A stretch of 64,000 bases of DNA from an uncultured Marvinbryantia sp. (GCF_905201705.1 NZ_CAJKOX010000002.1:62001-126000); one strand, 5' to 3'; shown: positions 7,303-16,263, counted from the first letter of the stretch. A program made the numbers and translations. The notes: a model not told the origin generated them from the sequence alone.

Positions 7303-8775
7303 ATGATAGAACTGAAAAATGTCTGCTTTTCCTATACAGGAGAACGGGCGGACGGGGAAATGAAAGATGTCACTCTGACTGTTTCAAGGGGAGAAGCCGT
7401 ACTGCTGTGTGGATGTTCCGGCTGCGGAAAAACCACATTGACACGGCTGATCAACGGACTGATCCCGCATTATTATGAGGGAGAGCTGTCAGGAAAGGTT
7501 ACGGTTTCGGAGTATACGGTTTCGGATACGCCGCTGTATGAGATGGCAGGGGCGGTGGGGTCTGTATTCCAAAATCCCCGCAGCCAGTTCTTTAATGTGG
7601 ACACGGACAGCGAGCTGGCTTTTGCCTGTGAGAACCTGGGAATGCCGGAGCAGGAGGTGAGAGAGCGTGTCCGGCGGGCGGTCAGGGAATTATCTCTTGA
7701 GCCACTGTCAGGCAGAAGCATTTTTGAGCTTTCCGGAGGAGAAAAACAGAAAATTGCCTGCGGAAGCGTCAGTGCACTGAGTCCTGATATTATTGTGCTG
7801 GATGAGCCCACATCCAACCTGGATATGGAGGGGATCAGGAGCCTGCAGTCTGTAATAAAGCAATGGAAAAAACAGAAAAAAACGATCGTGATCGCAGAGC
7901 ATCGTCTGCATTTTATGGCGGGGATCGCGGACAGAGTCCTTTACATGAAAAACGGAACGATAGCAGAAGAATACAGGGCTGAGGATTTTTTTAAACAGCC
8001 GGCTGCTTTTTATACGGAAAGGGGACTGCGCATTCCGGACCTTGCGCTTCTTTCCCGGACGAAAGAAGGAAACCCGGGCGGGAGCAGAAACTGTACTTTA
8101 GAAAATGTGCATTACAGCTATAAAAGCACGAAAGCAGTATTGGATATTCCGAAGCTTCAATTGCCTGCAGGCAAAGCAACGGCTGTGATCGGTAAAAACG
8201 GAGCGGGAAAAACAACCCTGATGAGAAGTATCTGCGGACTGCTTAAGGGTGACAGGAGTGTGCTTGAACTAAACGGGATCAGATATAGCGCAAAAAAGAG
8301 ACTTTCCGTCTGCTATCAGGTCATGCAGGAGGTAAACCATCAGCTTTTTACAGAAAGCGTTCTGGATGAAGTGCTGTTATCCATGGAACAGGAGGATGAA
8401 GGGCAGGCCGGGGAAATTTTAAAGAACCTTGATCTGTACGGATATAAGGAACTGCACCCGATGTCCTTGTCCGGGGGACAGAAACAGAGGGTTGCAATCG
8501 CATCTGCCCTTGCGGCCGGCAGACCGCTGCTTGTATTCGATGAACCTACCAGCGGCCTTGATTTTTGGCATATGAAACAGGTTGCGGATAACATCCGGGC
8601 ATTAACGGAGAAAGGTAAAACGGTGTTTATTGTTACCCATGACCCGGAATTTATTATGGAGTGCTGTGACTATATCCTGCATCTGGAAAAGGGGAAGGTT
8701 CAGGCCTGTTTCCCTCTTGATGAAAACGGGATACAAAAAATGAAAGATTTTTTTGTGATGGATGACAGGGAATGA
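7303..8775 (+). CDS. ECF transporter ATPase, two ABC domains fused (EcfA-EcfA')
   Basis: A 490-residue protein with two complete ABC ATPase domains in one chain. Domain 1 (about 1-230) has GCSGCGKTT, LSGGEKQK and IIVLDEPTSN; domain 2 (about 265-490) has GKNGAGKTT, LSGGQKQR and LLVFDEPTSG. It energises the T and S components just upstream, from which it is 9 bases apart. Most ECF systems encode the two ATPases separately or use one twice; the fusion is typical of the MptD-associated group. Confidence 0.9.
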   Translation: MIELKNVCFSYTGERADGEMKDVTLTVSRGEAVLLCGCSGCGKTTLTRLINGLIPHYYEGELSGKVTVSEYTVSDTPLYEMAGAVGSVFQNPRSQFFNVDTDSELAFACENLGMPEQEVRERVRRAVRELSLEPLSGRSIFELSGGEKQKIACGSVSALSPDIIVLDEPTSNLDMEGIRSLQSVIKQWKKQKKTIVIAEHRLHFMAGIADRVLYMKNGTIAEEYRAEDFFKQPAAFYTERGLRIPDLALLSRTKEGNPGGSRNCTLENVHYSYKSTKAVLDIPKLQLPAGKATAVIGKNGAGKTTLMRSICGLLKGDRSVLELNGIRYSAKKRLSVCYQVMQEVNHQLFTESVLDEVLLSMEQEDEGQAGEILKNLDLYGYKELHPMSLSGGQKQRVAIASALAAGRPLLVFDEPTSGLDFWHMKQVADNIRALTEKGKTVFIVTHDPEFIMECCDYILHLEKGKVQACFPLDENGIQKMKDFFVMDDRE

Positions 8776-8794
8776 CAGAGAGGAGGCGGAACGG

Positions 8795-9745
8795 ATGCAG
8801 TTTACAGAACAGGAAATGGGGGGAAATGTAAGGAAAATCTGTGAAGATGAAACCTGTACGGTCTTTCGGGTAAAGGATGACAGCGGTGAGGGGCTGATGA
8901 CATTTTATCAGGTCTTTCGGGGCTGTTGTCTGATTTATAATGATTTTCATATGAAGGAGTGCTATTCTGGTTTTAAGCCGAATGCGGAAATGTTCTGCAT
9001 CGATCATTGCAGAGAGGGGCGGATTGAGTGGTGTGTGGACAAAAACCGGTATATTTATGTGGAATCCGGGGATATGCAGGTAAATTCCAGAGAGCGGCAC
9101 TCTTCGAGATTTCTTTTTCCGCTGAATCATTATCATGGACTGACCATAGGTTTTGACATTGCGGAGGCAGAGGATTCCTTACTTTATGTGATGGAGGGGT
9201 TTTCTGTTGATATAAAAAAGCTGAGAAGCAAATTTTCTCCGGATGGCAATAACTTTATTATGAGAGCGGGAGCGCAGATCAACCATATCTTTTCGGAATT
9301 GTATGATCTGCCGGAACACGTAAGGCTGCCGTATTTCAAGATAAAAGTTTTGGAGCTTTTGCTGTTTCTGGAGACCCTGGATGTACCGGCAGGAGGAGAA
9401 GAACGGCCATATTTCTACAAAACACAAGTGGATAAAGTAAAGGATATTGCCGCTTTGCTGACGGGGAATCTGGAGCATTGGTATACTCTTGAGGAATTAT
9501 CGGAGCAGTTTTCCTTCCCTTTGACTTCCTTAAAGCAGTGCTTTAAGGGGGTTTACGGATGTTCTATAGCTGCATATATGAAGGAGTACCGCATGAATGC
9601 CGCAGCCGTTATGCTGAAAAATACGCAGGATTCCGTGATTTCTGTTGCAGAAAGGGTTGGCTACAGTAATCCGGGAAAATTTGCGTCTGCCTTCCGCAGC
9701 GTGCTTGGTGTTACGCCTACCGAATACAGAAAATCTTCCGACTGA
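8795..9745 (+). CDS. AraC-family transcriptional regulator
   Basis: A 316-residue regulator with an unassigned N-terminal sensing domain and a C-terminal AraC domain: YTLEELSEQFSFPLTSLKQCF is the first helix-turn-helix, VISVAERVGYSNPGKFASAFR the second, closing with GVTPTEYRK. ATG 8795 lies 8 bases after AGGAGG and is preferred over ATG 8762, which overlaps the ATPase gene. The arrangement recalls YbtA-type activators that sense a siderophore and turn on their transporter genes; that is by analogy only. Confidence 0.88.
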   Translation: MQFTEQEMGGNVRKICEDETCTVFRVKDDSGEGLMTFYQVFRGCCLIYNDFHMKECYSGFKPNAEMFCIDHCREGRIEWCVDKNRYIYVESGDMQVNSRERHSSRFLFPLNHYHGLTIGFDIAEAEDSLLYVMEGFSVDIKKLRSKFSPDGNNFIMRAGAQINHIFSELYDLPEHVRLPYFKIKVLELLLFLETLDVPAGGEERPYFYKTQVDKVKDIAALLTGNLEHWYTLEELSEQFSFPLTSLKQCFKGVYGCSIAAYMKEYRMNAAAVMLKNTQDSVISVAERVGYSNPGKFASAFRSVLGVTPTEYRKSSD

Positions 9746-9749
9746 TTGG

Positions 9750-9765
9750 ATTAGATAAGACTAAC
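9750..9765 (+). promoter_or_regulatory. GTTAG-N6-CTAAC-like repeat, site 4
   Basis: ATTAG (9750-9754), ATAAGA, CTAAC (9761-9765): the same spacing as sites 1-3 with one mismatch in the left arm. It lies just after the AraC stop and before the ABC pair. No good promoter hexamers are visible next to it. Confidence 0.45.
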
Positions 9766-9802
9766 CGGAGCGGCAAAGCAGGCTGCCTGCGTGTAAAATA
9801 GA

Positions 9803-9838
9803 TGTGTCCCTGAGAGGCAGGGACACATTCATTTTTTC
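9803..9838 (+). terminator. Strong terminator ahead of the ABC pair
   Basis: TGTGTCCCTG (9803-9812) and CAGGGACACA (9818-9827) form a 10-bp perfect stem with a 5-base loop, followed by TTCATTTTTT. It ends one base before the AGGAGG of the next gene, so any transcript of the ABC pair that starts upstream must pass it. It could end the ECF-AraC transcript or act as an attenuator. Confidence 0.7.
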
Positions 9839-9851
9839 AGGAGGTCATGCT

Positions 9852-11645
9852 ATGGAACATAAAAATGGAACCTTTCAAACGGTGTTTTCCTTTGCGGGAC
9901 AATGCCGGTGGAAGATGATTTTTTCCGTGCTGTTTGCGATATGCAGCGTTGCGGGAGGTCTTTTGCCTTATTTAGGCGTTTACCGTATTATTTTAATTTT
10001 CTTTGAGGGAGAGCCTGCGATGGCAAAAATCATGCCGTGGATAGGCTTAAGTGCGGCGGGGTATCTGGCAAAACAGATTTTCCATGCCCTCTCTACATCG
10101 TTCTCCCACATTTCAGCTTATCATATTCTGGAGAATATCCGCCTTGCCCTGTCGGAAAAAATGATGCGGATACCGCTTGGAAGTGCGCTTGCAAAAACAG
10201 CGGGAGAATGGAAGAGCATCATCGTGGACCGGGTGGAAACCATCGAACTGCCATTGGCACATATGATCCCGGAAGGAATCTCCAACCTTCTTCTTCCTGT
10301 TTGCGTTTTTCTCTATATGCTTGTAATGAACGTAAAAATAGCGCTGGCTGCCTTGGTATGTGTGCCGGTCGGGGCTGTGGTATACGGAATAATGATGAAA
10401 AACTACAGCTCCAAATATGACGAATATATGAAAGCGTCTAACCATGTGAACAGTGTCATTATTGAATACACGGAAGGTATCCAGGTGATTAAGGCGTTCA
10501 ACCAATCCACCGGCTCTTATCAGAAGTATGCAGATTCCGTGGAGAGCTTTAAGAATTTTACGCTGGACTGGTTTCGGTCTACCTGGGGGCTTATGAATCT
10601 GGGTGCCGCCATTCTGCCCTCCACACTGTTTGGCATACTACCGGTGAGTATTCTTCTGTATCTTTCGGGAGAAATGACCCCTGCAGAGATTACGTTAGCG
10701 ATTATACTATCATTGAGCATCATCGGACCGGTAAGCTGGTTTAACAATGCGGTCAATGACTTTAAGTCTATCCAGTATGCCATACGTGATGTAAATGAAG
10801 TGCTGGATATTCCGGAACTTGCAGATGCAAAAACAGAGGTTTCTCTGAAAAACTACGAAATATCCTTAAACCAGGTGCACTTTGCCTATAATGAACAGGA
10901 TGGCGATGTTCTGCACGGAGTTGATCTGAAGCTGCCGCAGGGAACCTTTACTGCGCTGGTGGGACCGTCGGGAGGCGGAAAATCCACTGTGGCAAAGCTG
11001 ATCGCAAGATTCTGGGATGTCACGGGAGGGAACATAACGATAGGAGGAACAAACATTCGCAATATTCCGCTGTCACAGCTTGCCCGTATCGTGAGTTTTG
11101 TATCGCAGGATAATTTCCTGTTTAACTGCTCCCTGCTTGAGAATATTCGTCTGGGAAAACCGGATGCTTCTGATGAGGAAGTGTTTGCGGCGGCAAAAGC
11201 AGCCCGGTGTGAGGAATTTATCGGCAGACTGGAGAAAGGATGGGATACGCCTGCCGGGGAGGCGGGAGGAAAGCTTTCCGGAGGGGAACGGCAGAGGATT
11301 GCCATCGCCCGTGCTATTTTGAAAAATGCTCCGATCGTCATACTTGACGAGGCCACTGCATTTACAGATCCGGAAAATGAGGCGCAGCTTCAGGAGTCCA
11401 TTGCAAGGCTGACAAAGGGAAAAACGCTTCTTGTGATCGCACACAGGCTTTCTACCATAAAGAATGCGGATTGCATCGTTGTATTGAAAAACGGACGTCC
11501 GGAAGCGTGCGGAACACATGATGAACTGCTCCGGGAATGTGATTTATACCATCAGATGTGGGAAGCGCATATCGGTGCGAAGAGCTGGTCAGCAGGAAAT
11601 AGTGATATGAACCAAACGGGAAGGGAGGACATTCGCAATGTTTAA
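9852..11645 (+). CDS. Half-size ABC transporter, YbtP/IrtA-like
   Basis: A 597-residue membrane protein with a six-helix ABC type-1 exporter-fold domain (about 20-320) and an ATPase domain: GPSGGGKST, LSGGERQRIAIARAI and ILDEATAFTDPENE. The phrase ATAFTDPENE rather than ATASVD is what I recall from the YbtP/IrtA group, which import metal-siderophores despite the exporter fold. The start is ATG 9852, 7 bases after AGGAGG. It forms a heterodimer with the next gene, with which it overlaps by 8 bases. Peptide or lipid export is the alternative reading. Confidence 0.85.
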   Translation: MEHKNGTFQTVFSFAGQCRWKMIFSVLFAICSVAGGLLPYLGVYRIILIFFEGEPAMAKIMPWIGLSAAGYLAKQIFHALSTSFSHISAYHILENIRLALSEKMMRIPLGSALAKTAGEWKSIIVDRVETIELPLAHMIPEGISNLLLPVCVFLYMLVMNVKIALAALVCVPVGAVVYGIMMKNYSSKYDEYMKASNHVNSVIIEYTEGIQVIKAFNQSTGSYQKYADSVESFKNFTLDWFRSTWGLMNLGAAILPSTLFGILPVSILLYLSGEMTPAEITLAIILSLSIIGPVSWFNNAVNDFKSIQYAIRDVNEVLDIPELADAKTEVSLKNYEISLNQVHFAYNEQDGDVLHGVDLKLPQGTFTALVGPSGGGKSTVAKLIARFWDVTGGNITIGGTNIRNIPLSQLARIVSFVSQDNFLFNCSLLENIRLGKPDASDEEVFAAAKAARCEEFIGRLEKGWDTPAGEAGGKLSGGERQRIAIARAILKNAPIVILDEATAFTDPENEAQLQESIARLTKGKTLLVIAHRLSTIKNADCIVVLKNGRPEACGTHDELLRECDLYHQMWEAHIGAKSWSAGNSDMNQTGREDIRNV

Positions 11646-13386
11646 GACGGTGAAGCGGATCATCAGGTGGACAGGAGAATATAAGAAAAGGCTCTACATG
11701 GGATTTTTGTGGTCGTTTTTGCAGACCATGTTTGCCGCATTGCCTGTTATGGGAGCGGCATATTTTCTGGATCTGATGATAAAGGACAGCCGGGGAGAAA
11801 TAGAAATGAAGCCGGTTATGGCGCTTTATGCATTGATTTTTATGGTGGTTTCCATTGCGGGCAGGTTTCTGTTTTCCTATCTGCGTGCAACTTATCAGGA
11901 AAGTATTGCCTATGAAAAAACGGCGCAGGAGAGAATTGAGATCGGAAATATTCTAAAACGGGTTTCCCTCGGTTTTTTTGACAAAAACAATACCGGGGAA
12001 ATAGCCGGCGCAGTTACAACAGATCTTTCTGTATATGAGATGTATGCCATGAAAATGACCGATGTGATTATCGGGGCGTATGTCCATGTGGCAGCTATGA
12101 TACTGTGTCTGCTGCTTTTCTGCTGGCAGGCGGCGCTGATTGCAATGGCAGGCGTGGCGCTTTCCGCATTTTTCCTGCACCTGATGAGCCTGTCCAGCCA
12201 TAAAAACTCTATCGTACATCAAAAGGCACAGAATGCATTGATTACTTCGGTGATAGAATTTATCCGGGGCATTGCTGTGGTAAAGGCATACGGACAGGAG
12301 GGCGTATCTGTACAGGGGATCAGGGATGCGTTTCGTGAACACCGCAGGATTAATATTAAAATAGAACTTGATTATGTATGGTGCAATGGACTGCATCAGC
12401 TTTCCTGCAAACTTGCGTCAGTGGGAATTGTGCTGATGTCAGCGTACTTATGCATACATGGGGAGATGACGCTTCCGATTTTTCTGATGATGGCGATTTT
12501 TTCTTTTACTTTGTTTTCACGGGTGGAGCAGGTACAAAACGGCGCCCATACCATGCAGCTTATTGAAGCTGCGATGGATAAGCTGGATACGATCAAGCAG
12601 GCGGAGTTTATTGATACGGATGCAAAGGAGATCTGTCCGGAGAGATATGATATTACCTTTGACCACGTGAGTTTCGGCTATGATAAACGGAGTGTGCTTT
12701 CCGATGTTTCTTTTCATATTCCGCAGGGAAGTACGGCTGCGATCGTGGGCCCTTCCGGCTCCGGAAAGACGACGATCTGCAATTTGCTTGCAAGGTTTTA
12801 TGATGTAAATGGCGGAAAGATTACGGTAGGCGGACACGATGTACGTGAATTTACCTGTGATAGCCTGCTATCCAATATTTCCATGGTATTCCAAAACGTT
12901 TATTTATTCCATGATACCATAAGAAACAATATATGTTTCGGGAAGCCGGAAGCAACAGAGGAGGAAATGCGCAAAGCGGCAGAAAAGGCACGCTGCCATG
13001 AGTTCATTATGGCGCTTCCGGATGGTTACGATACTGTCATCGGGGAGGGCGGAGGAACGCTTTCCGGCGGAGAAAAACAGCGCATTTCCATTGCCCGTGC
13101 CATTTTGAAAAACGCTCCGATCGTCATACTCGATGAGGCGACGGCCAGCATTGATCCGGAAAATGAGCATTTGATTCAGGCGGCAATTTCTGAGCTGACA
13201 AAGGGGAAAACCCTGATTACGATTGCCCACAGGCTTGCGACCATCGAAAATGCCGACCAGATTCTGGTGGTGGATGAGGGACAGATCGTCCAGAAAGGTA
13301 CGCATAGGGAGCTGATAGGGCAGGAAGGAAAATATCTTGACTTCGTAAGAGCCAGGGAGCAGACAGAAGGCTGGCAGATACAGTAA
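11638..13386 (+). CDS. Half-size ABC transporter, YbtQ/IrtB-like partner
   Basis: A 582-residue fusion of a type-1 ABC membrane domain (about 1-310) and an ATPase domain with GPSGSGKTT, LSGGEKQRISIARAI and ILDEATASIDPENE. It overlaps the preceding half-transporter and is followed by a clear terminator at 13463, so the two form one unit. The pair with an ECF importer, an AraC regulator and a DtxR-type repressor resembles the import part of siderophore loci (for example, as I recall, equibactin of Streptococcus equi), but no siderophore biosynthesis gene is present in the window. Confidence 0.87.
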   Translation: MFKTVKRIIRWTGEYKKRLYMGFLWSFLQTMFAALPVMGAAYFLDLMIKDSRGEIEMKPVMALYALIFMVVSIAGRFLFSYLRATYQESIAYEKTAQERIEIGNILKRVSLGFFDKNNTGEIAGAVTTDLSVYEMYAMKMTDVIIGAYVHVAAMILCLLLFCWQAALIAMAGVALSAFFLHLMSLSSHKNSIVHQKAQNALITSVIEFIRGIAVVKAYGQEGVSVQGIRDAFREHRRINIKIELDYVWCNGLHQLSCKLASVGIVLMSAYLCIHGEMTLPIFLMMAIFSFTLFSRVEQVQNGAHTMQLIEAAMDKLDTIKQAEFIDTDAKEICPERYDITFDHVSFGYDKRSVLSDVSFHIPQGSTAAIVGPSGSGKTTICNLLARFYDVNGGKITVGGHDVREFTCDSLLSNISMVFQNVYLFHDTIRNNICFGKPEATEEEMRKAAEKARCHEFIMALPDGYDTVIGEGGGTLSGGEKQRISIARAILKNAPIVILDEATASIDPENEHLIQAAISELTKGKTLITIAHRLATIENADQILVVDEGQIVQKGTHRELIGQEGKYLDFVRAREQTEGWQIQ

Positions 13387-13462
13387 GAGGATCCCTGCAT
13401 AATGGCTTACCAGAGATTACGGAGGCGGCATTAACTATCCTGGCAGTGAAATTAGTTTTAAG

Positions 13463-13488
13463 AGCATCGCTTCGGCGGTGCTTTTTTT
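13463..13488 (+). terminator. Intrinsic terminator of the ABC pair
   Basis: AGCATCGC (13463-13470), a TTCG tetraloop, GCGGTGCT (13475-13482) and seven T residues. It closes the 3.4-13.4 kb block before the LacI promoter. Confidence 0.85.
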
Positions 13489-13502
13489 AGTTGAAAAAAG
13501 GA

Positions 13503-13531
13503 TTGACAAAATCCATAAGGGCAGGTATACT
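13503..13531 (+). promoter_or_regulatory. Promoter of the LacI-family gene
   Basis: TTGACA (13503-13508), 17-base spacer, TATACT (13526-13531). The start would be near 13538, six bases before a perfect palindrome. Confidence 0.8.
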
Positions 13532-13543
13532 TAAAACATAAAA

Positions 13544-13557
13544 CGTGTGCGCACACG
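13544..13557 (+). promoter_or_regulatory. Palindromic operator CGTGTGCGCACACG
   Basis: A perfect 14-bp palindrome with a central CG, typical of LacI-family sites. It lies at about +6 to +20 of the regulator's own promoter, indicating autorepression. Two relatives occur about 1.1 kb downstream, before the solute-binding protein gene. Confidence 0.75.
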
Positions 13558-13579
13558 AAAACGTAAAAAGTGGGGAATT

Positions 13580-14575
13580 ATGAAGTATACATTAGAGACA
13601 ATCGCGGAAATGTGTGGGGTGTCTGTGGGTACAGTGGACCGGGCGATCAATAATCGTCCTGGCATTAAAGAGCAGACAAAGCAGAAAATCTTAAAAACGA
13701 TAGAGGAGGTAGATTATAAGCCAAATAAAATAGCCCAGAGCCTGGCAATGGGCCGTACCAATACGATAGGGATCGTATGCTTTGATTTAAAGAACAATTA
13801 TTTTGCAGAGCTGGTCAACGCTATTGAAAAAGCGGCGAAGGAAAAAGGATATTTCATCAATTTGATTCTGACCCATGGCAATGCAGAAATGGAAAAACAG
13901 GGAATAATGTATCTGGAGGAACGGCATGTAGACGGTATTATCCTTTTTTCTGTATGCGAAGTGAAAAAACACGCAGAGTATCTGAAAAAGCTGAAGATAC
14001 CGGTAGTAACGATCTACAATAAAATATCAGACGATTTTTCGCTGGTGGGCATTGATGCCAGAGACGCGATGGAACATGCGGTGGAATTTATCATAAAGAA
14101 AGAGTACCGCAGAATTATCTTTCTCAACGCGGCTATCACAGAGAAAAAACAGCAGCATATGAATGTATATACGCTTCAGGAACGCCAGGAGGGGTATATT
14201 CAGGGGCTGGAAAAGTATGATCTGCATAAACCGATTATTCTGGAAGGCGTAAACGAAGAGAAACTTTTGAAATCTATAGAAGAATGCAGACCTCATAAAA
14301 CAGCTGTACTTTGTATCAACGATATGTTTGCGATACAGGTGCTAGAAATTTGCAAAAAGCATGGGATATCTGTGCCGGGACAGCTTGGCATTATGGGATA
14401 TGATAATATAGAAATGCTGAAATTTATTTCTCCAAGACTTTGTTCGGTGGAATATGATGTGGATGTGCTGGGAGAAAACCTGTTTGAAGAACTGCTGGAT
14501 CAGATGCAGTCTCCGAATAAAAAAAGAGTAAACCGTATTCTGGCATACCGGATCATACAGGGAGAATCTATCTGA
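13580..14575 (+). CDS. LacI-family transcriptional regulator
   Basis: A 331-residue repressor. The N-terminal helix-turn-helix is TIAEMCGVSVGTVDRAINNRPG, with VDRA where most members have VSRV, and the hinge YKPNKIAQSL follows. The rest is a periplasmic-binding-protein-like effector domain (TIGIVCFDLKNNYFAEL, VGIDARDAMEHAVEFI, LGIMGYDNIEMLKFISP). The start at ATG 13580 follows a weak GGGG. Three copies of a CGTGWxCGCACACG-type site flank the gene and probably bind it: one on its own promoter, two before the transport operon. The effector is likely the sugar, or a phosphate of it, handled by the genes to 24.1 kb. Confidence 0.93.
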   Translation: MKYTLETIAEMCGVSVGTVDRAINNRPGIKEQTKQKILKTIEEVDYKPNKIAQSLAMGRTNTIGIVCFDLKNNYFAELVNAIEKAAKEKGYFINLILTHGNAEMEKQGIMYLEERHVDGIILFSVCEVKKHAEYLKKLKIPVVTIYNKISDDFSLVGIDARDAMEHAVEFIIKKEYRRIIFLNAAITEKKQQHMNVYTLQERQEGYIQGLEKYDLHKPIILEGVNEEKLLKSIEECRPHKTAVLCINDMFAIQVLEICKKHGISVPGQLGIMGYDNIEMLKFISPRLCSVEYDVDVLGENLFEELLDQMQSPNKKRVNRILAYRIIQGESI

Positions 14576-14620
14576 AAAAGTTTTTGTTGTCAAAATTTTG
14601 GGGGATTATTTTTTAATATT

Positions 14621-14638
14621 ATCGTGTACGCACACGAT
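14621..14638 (+). promoter_or_regulatory. Operator 2 (near-perfect 18-bp palindrome)
   Basis: ATCGTGTACGCACACGAT has one central mismatch and contains CGTGTACGCACACG, differing from the 13544 palindrome at one base. TAATAT (14614-14619) just upstream could be a -10 box, but the nearest -35-like word (TTGTCA, 14587-14592) is 21 bases away. Confidence 0.7.
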
Positions 14639-14655
14639 TTATATTTTACCATTTC

Positions 14656-14669
14656 CGTGAGCGCACACG
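14656..14669 (+). promoter_or_regulatory. Operator 3 CGTGAGCGCACACG
   Basis: One mismatch from the palindrome at 13544. Its centre is 33 bases from that of operator 2, about three helical turns, so both could be bound on the same face. The pair at 14621-14669 and the site at 13544 would allow looping across the regulator gene. Confidence 0.65.
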
Positions 14670-14835
14670 AAATGGAAATAGAGGAAAAATAAGGAAGAAA
14701 TTGAAAGATTTTTTTAAATCAGGAATCTTTTAAAATAAAAAATCAAAGGAGGTGCCGGGGGATAATTTAAGCAAGAACTATTAACTGTTTCGAAATGTAT
14801 TACAAAGAGAAAATGTAAATGAAAGGAGAACAAGA

Positions 14836-16194
14836 ATGAAGAAAAAAAGTTTAGTATGCGTACTGATGGCAGCAGCAATGGCATCGTCAATGGTGCCCAC
14901 CGCATTTGCGGAAGACGGAGAAGTAACAACACTGAAACTGGTTTACTGGGGAACCGATACGGAAAAGAAAAATATAGAGGAAGAAGTAATTCCGGGCTTC
15001 GAAGCAGCGCATCCCAATATTAAGGTGGAAGCGCAGCACATTAATTCTGGAGATAATGCAGCGATTGCAACGATGCTGGCAGCAGGCGATCCGCCCGACA
15101 TTTCCTGGATCGATCCGTCCTACCTCCCGGGCTGGGCAGAGGATGGCGTTCTGCTGGATTTATACGAGTTGATGGAAAATGACTCTGATCCGACTGTTAC
15201 GAAGGAAGATTATGTAGATTATGCATTCCTGGAGTATCAGGAAGGAAAAGCGTTTGGTACCGTTCTTTCCTGTGAACCGCTGATTTTGTATTATAATCCG
15301 AGTGTTTTTGAGGAAGCTGGCGTAGAAGTCCCGTCTGCAGATCCGGAAAATCCCTGGACCTGGGATCAGGTTCTCGAAGCGGCAAAGAAGCTGACGACAG
15401 ATGCAAATGGCAATACCGCGGAGTCTGCGGATTTTGATCCGACCAGCATCACACGCTATGGTCTGATGTTTGACTCCTGGCACTATCAGTTTGACGGTGT
15501 TTTGAATTCTTTCGGCGGTTCCTGGATAAATGAGGATGGTTCCTTCGGACTGACTTCTCCGGAAGCGATCGAAGCGCTGCAGTTTATGAGTGATCTGGTT
15601 AATGTACATCACGTATCACCGAGCCCGCTGCAGTTTGCCAATATGCCGGCAATGGATGTATCCCTTTTATCCGGGCAGACTGCTATGATGCTGGATGGCG
15701 CATGGTCTATGCTGACTTTCTGTGAGCAGGGACAGCCGGGACAGTATGATATGGCAGCGTTCCCCACAAGCGGAAGAGGCGAAAACCCCACGACCATCGG
15801 TCTTATGGCGCTGACGGCATATAAGACAGACAATGATCCGGATGCAACCTGGCAGCTCTTTAAATGGCTGAGCAACACCGAAGGCGCAATTTCCCAGTAC
15901 ACGAAGGGATGCTGGATGCCGCTTTTAAAGGAATACTATGAAGATGAGGAAAAAGTAGCACTTTGGACAGACAACGAAGTGCATACCGATAACTTTACGA
16001 CGGCAGTTCTGAAACCGACCCTGGAAAATTCTGTTTTGGTTCCGAGCTTCAATGTAAAGAACTTTACGGATATTAACAATCTGGTAGGTCCGGCTCTTCA
16101 GAAGGCCTACAACGGCGAAGCAACCGCAGAGGAAGCGATCAATGAAATTGCTGAGGCGGCCAATGCATACTGTGATGGCTACTATTTTAAGTAG
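14836..16194 (+). CDS. Sugar ABC transporter substrate-binding protein (family 1)
   Basis: A 452-residue extracellular solute-binding protein for a carbohydrate importer. Residues 1-25 form a signal peptide ending PTAFA with no lipobox cysteine, so the protein should be released by signal peptidase I rather than lipid-anchored. The mature part shows LVYWGTDTEKKNIEEEVIPGFEAAHPNIKVE near the N-terminus and a typical MDVSLLSGQTAMMLDGAW segment. ATG 14836 follows AAAGGAG. It is first in the operon under operators 2 and 3, and a hairpin separates it from the permease genes. Confidence 0.92.
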   Translation: MKKKSLVCVLMAAAMASSMVPTAFAEDGEVTTLKLVYWGTDTEKKNIEEEVIPGFEAAHPNIKVEAQHINSGDNAAIATMLAAGDPPDISWIDPSYLPGWAEDGVLLDLYELMENDSDPTVTKEDYVDYAFLEYQEGKAFGTVLSCEPLILYYNPSVFEEAGVEVPSADPENPWTWDQVLEAAKKLTTDANGNTAESADFDPTSITRYGLMFDSWHYQFDGVLNSFGGSWINEDGSFGLTSPEAIEALQFMSDLVNVHHVSPSPLQFANMPAMDVSLLSGQTAMMLDGAWSMLTFCEQGQPGQYDMAAFPTSGRGENPTTIGLMALTAYKTDNDPDATWQLFKWLSNTEGAISQYTKGCWMPLLKEYYEDEEKVALWTDNEVHTDNFTTAVLKPTLENSVLVPSFNVKNFTDINNLVGPALQKAYNGEATAEEAINEIAEAANAYCDGYYFK

Positions 16195-16217
16195 TCTGTC
16201 GGGAGTTTAAGAAGCAA

Positions 16218-16263
16218 CTTTGTACTGCGGCGGCGGGTAAAATGCGCGCTGCCGCGGACAAAA
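16218..16263 (+). promoter_or_regulatory. Intercistronic hairpin between binding protein and permease
   Basis: TTTGT plus CTGCGGCGGCG pairs with CGCTGCCGCGG plus ACAAA, a stem of about 15 bp with two weak positions. There is no T run, so it is more likely an mRNA stabiliser or processing element that keeps binding-protein mRNA in excess over permease mRNA than a full terminator. Confidence 0.55.
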
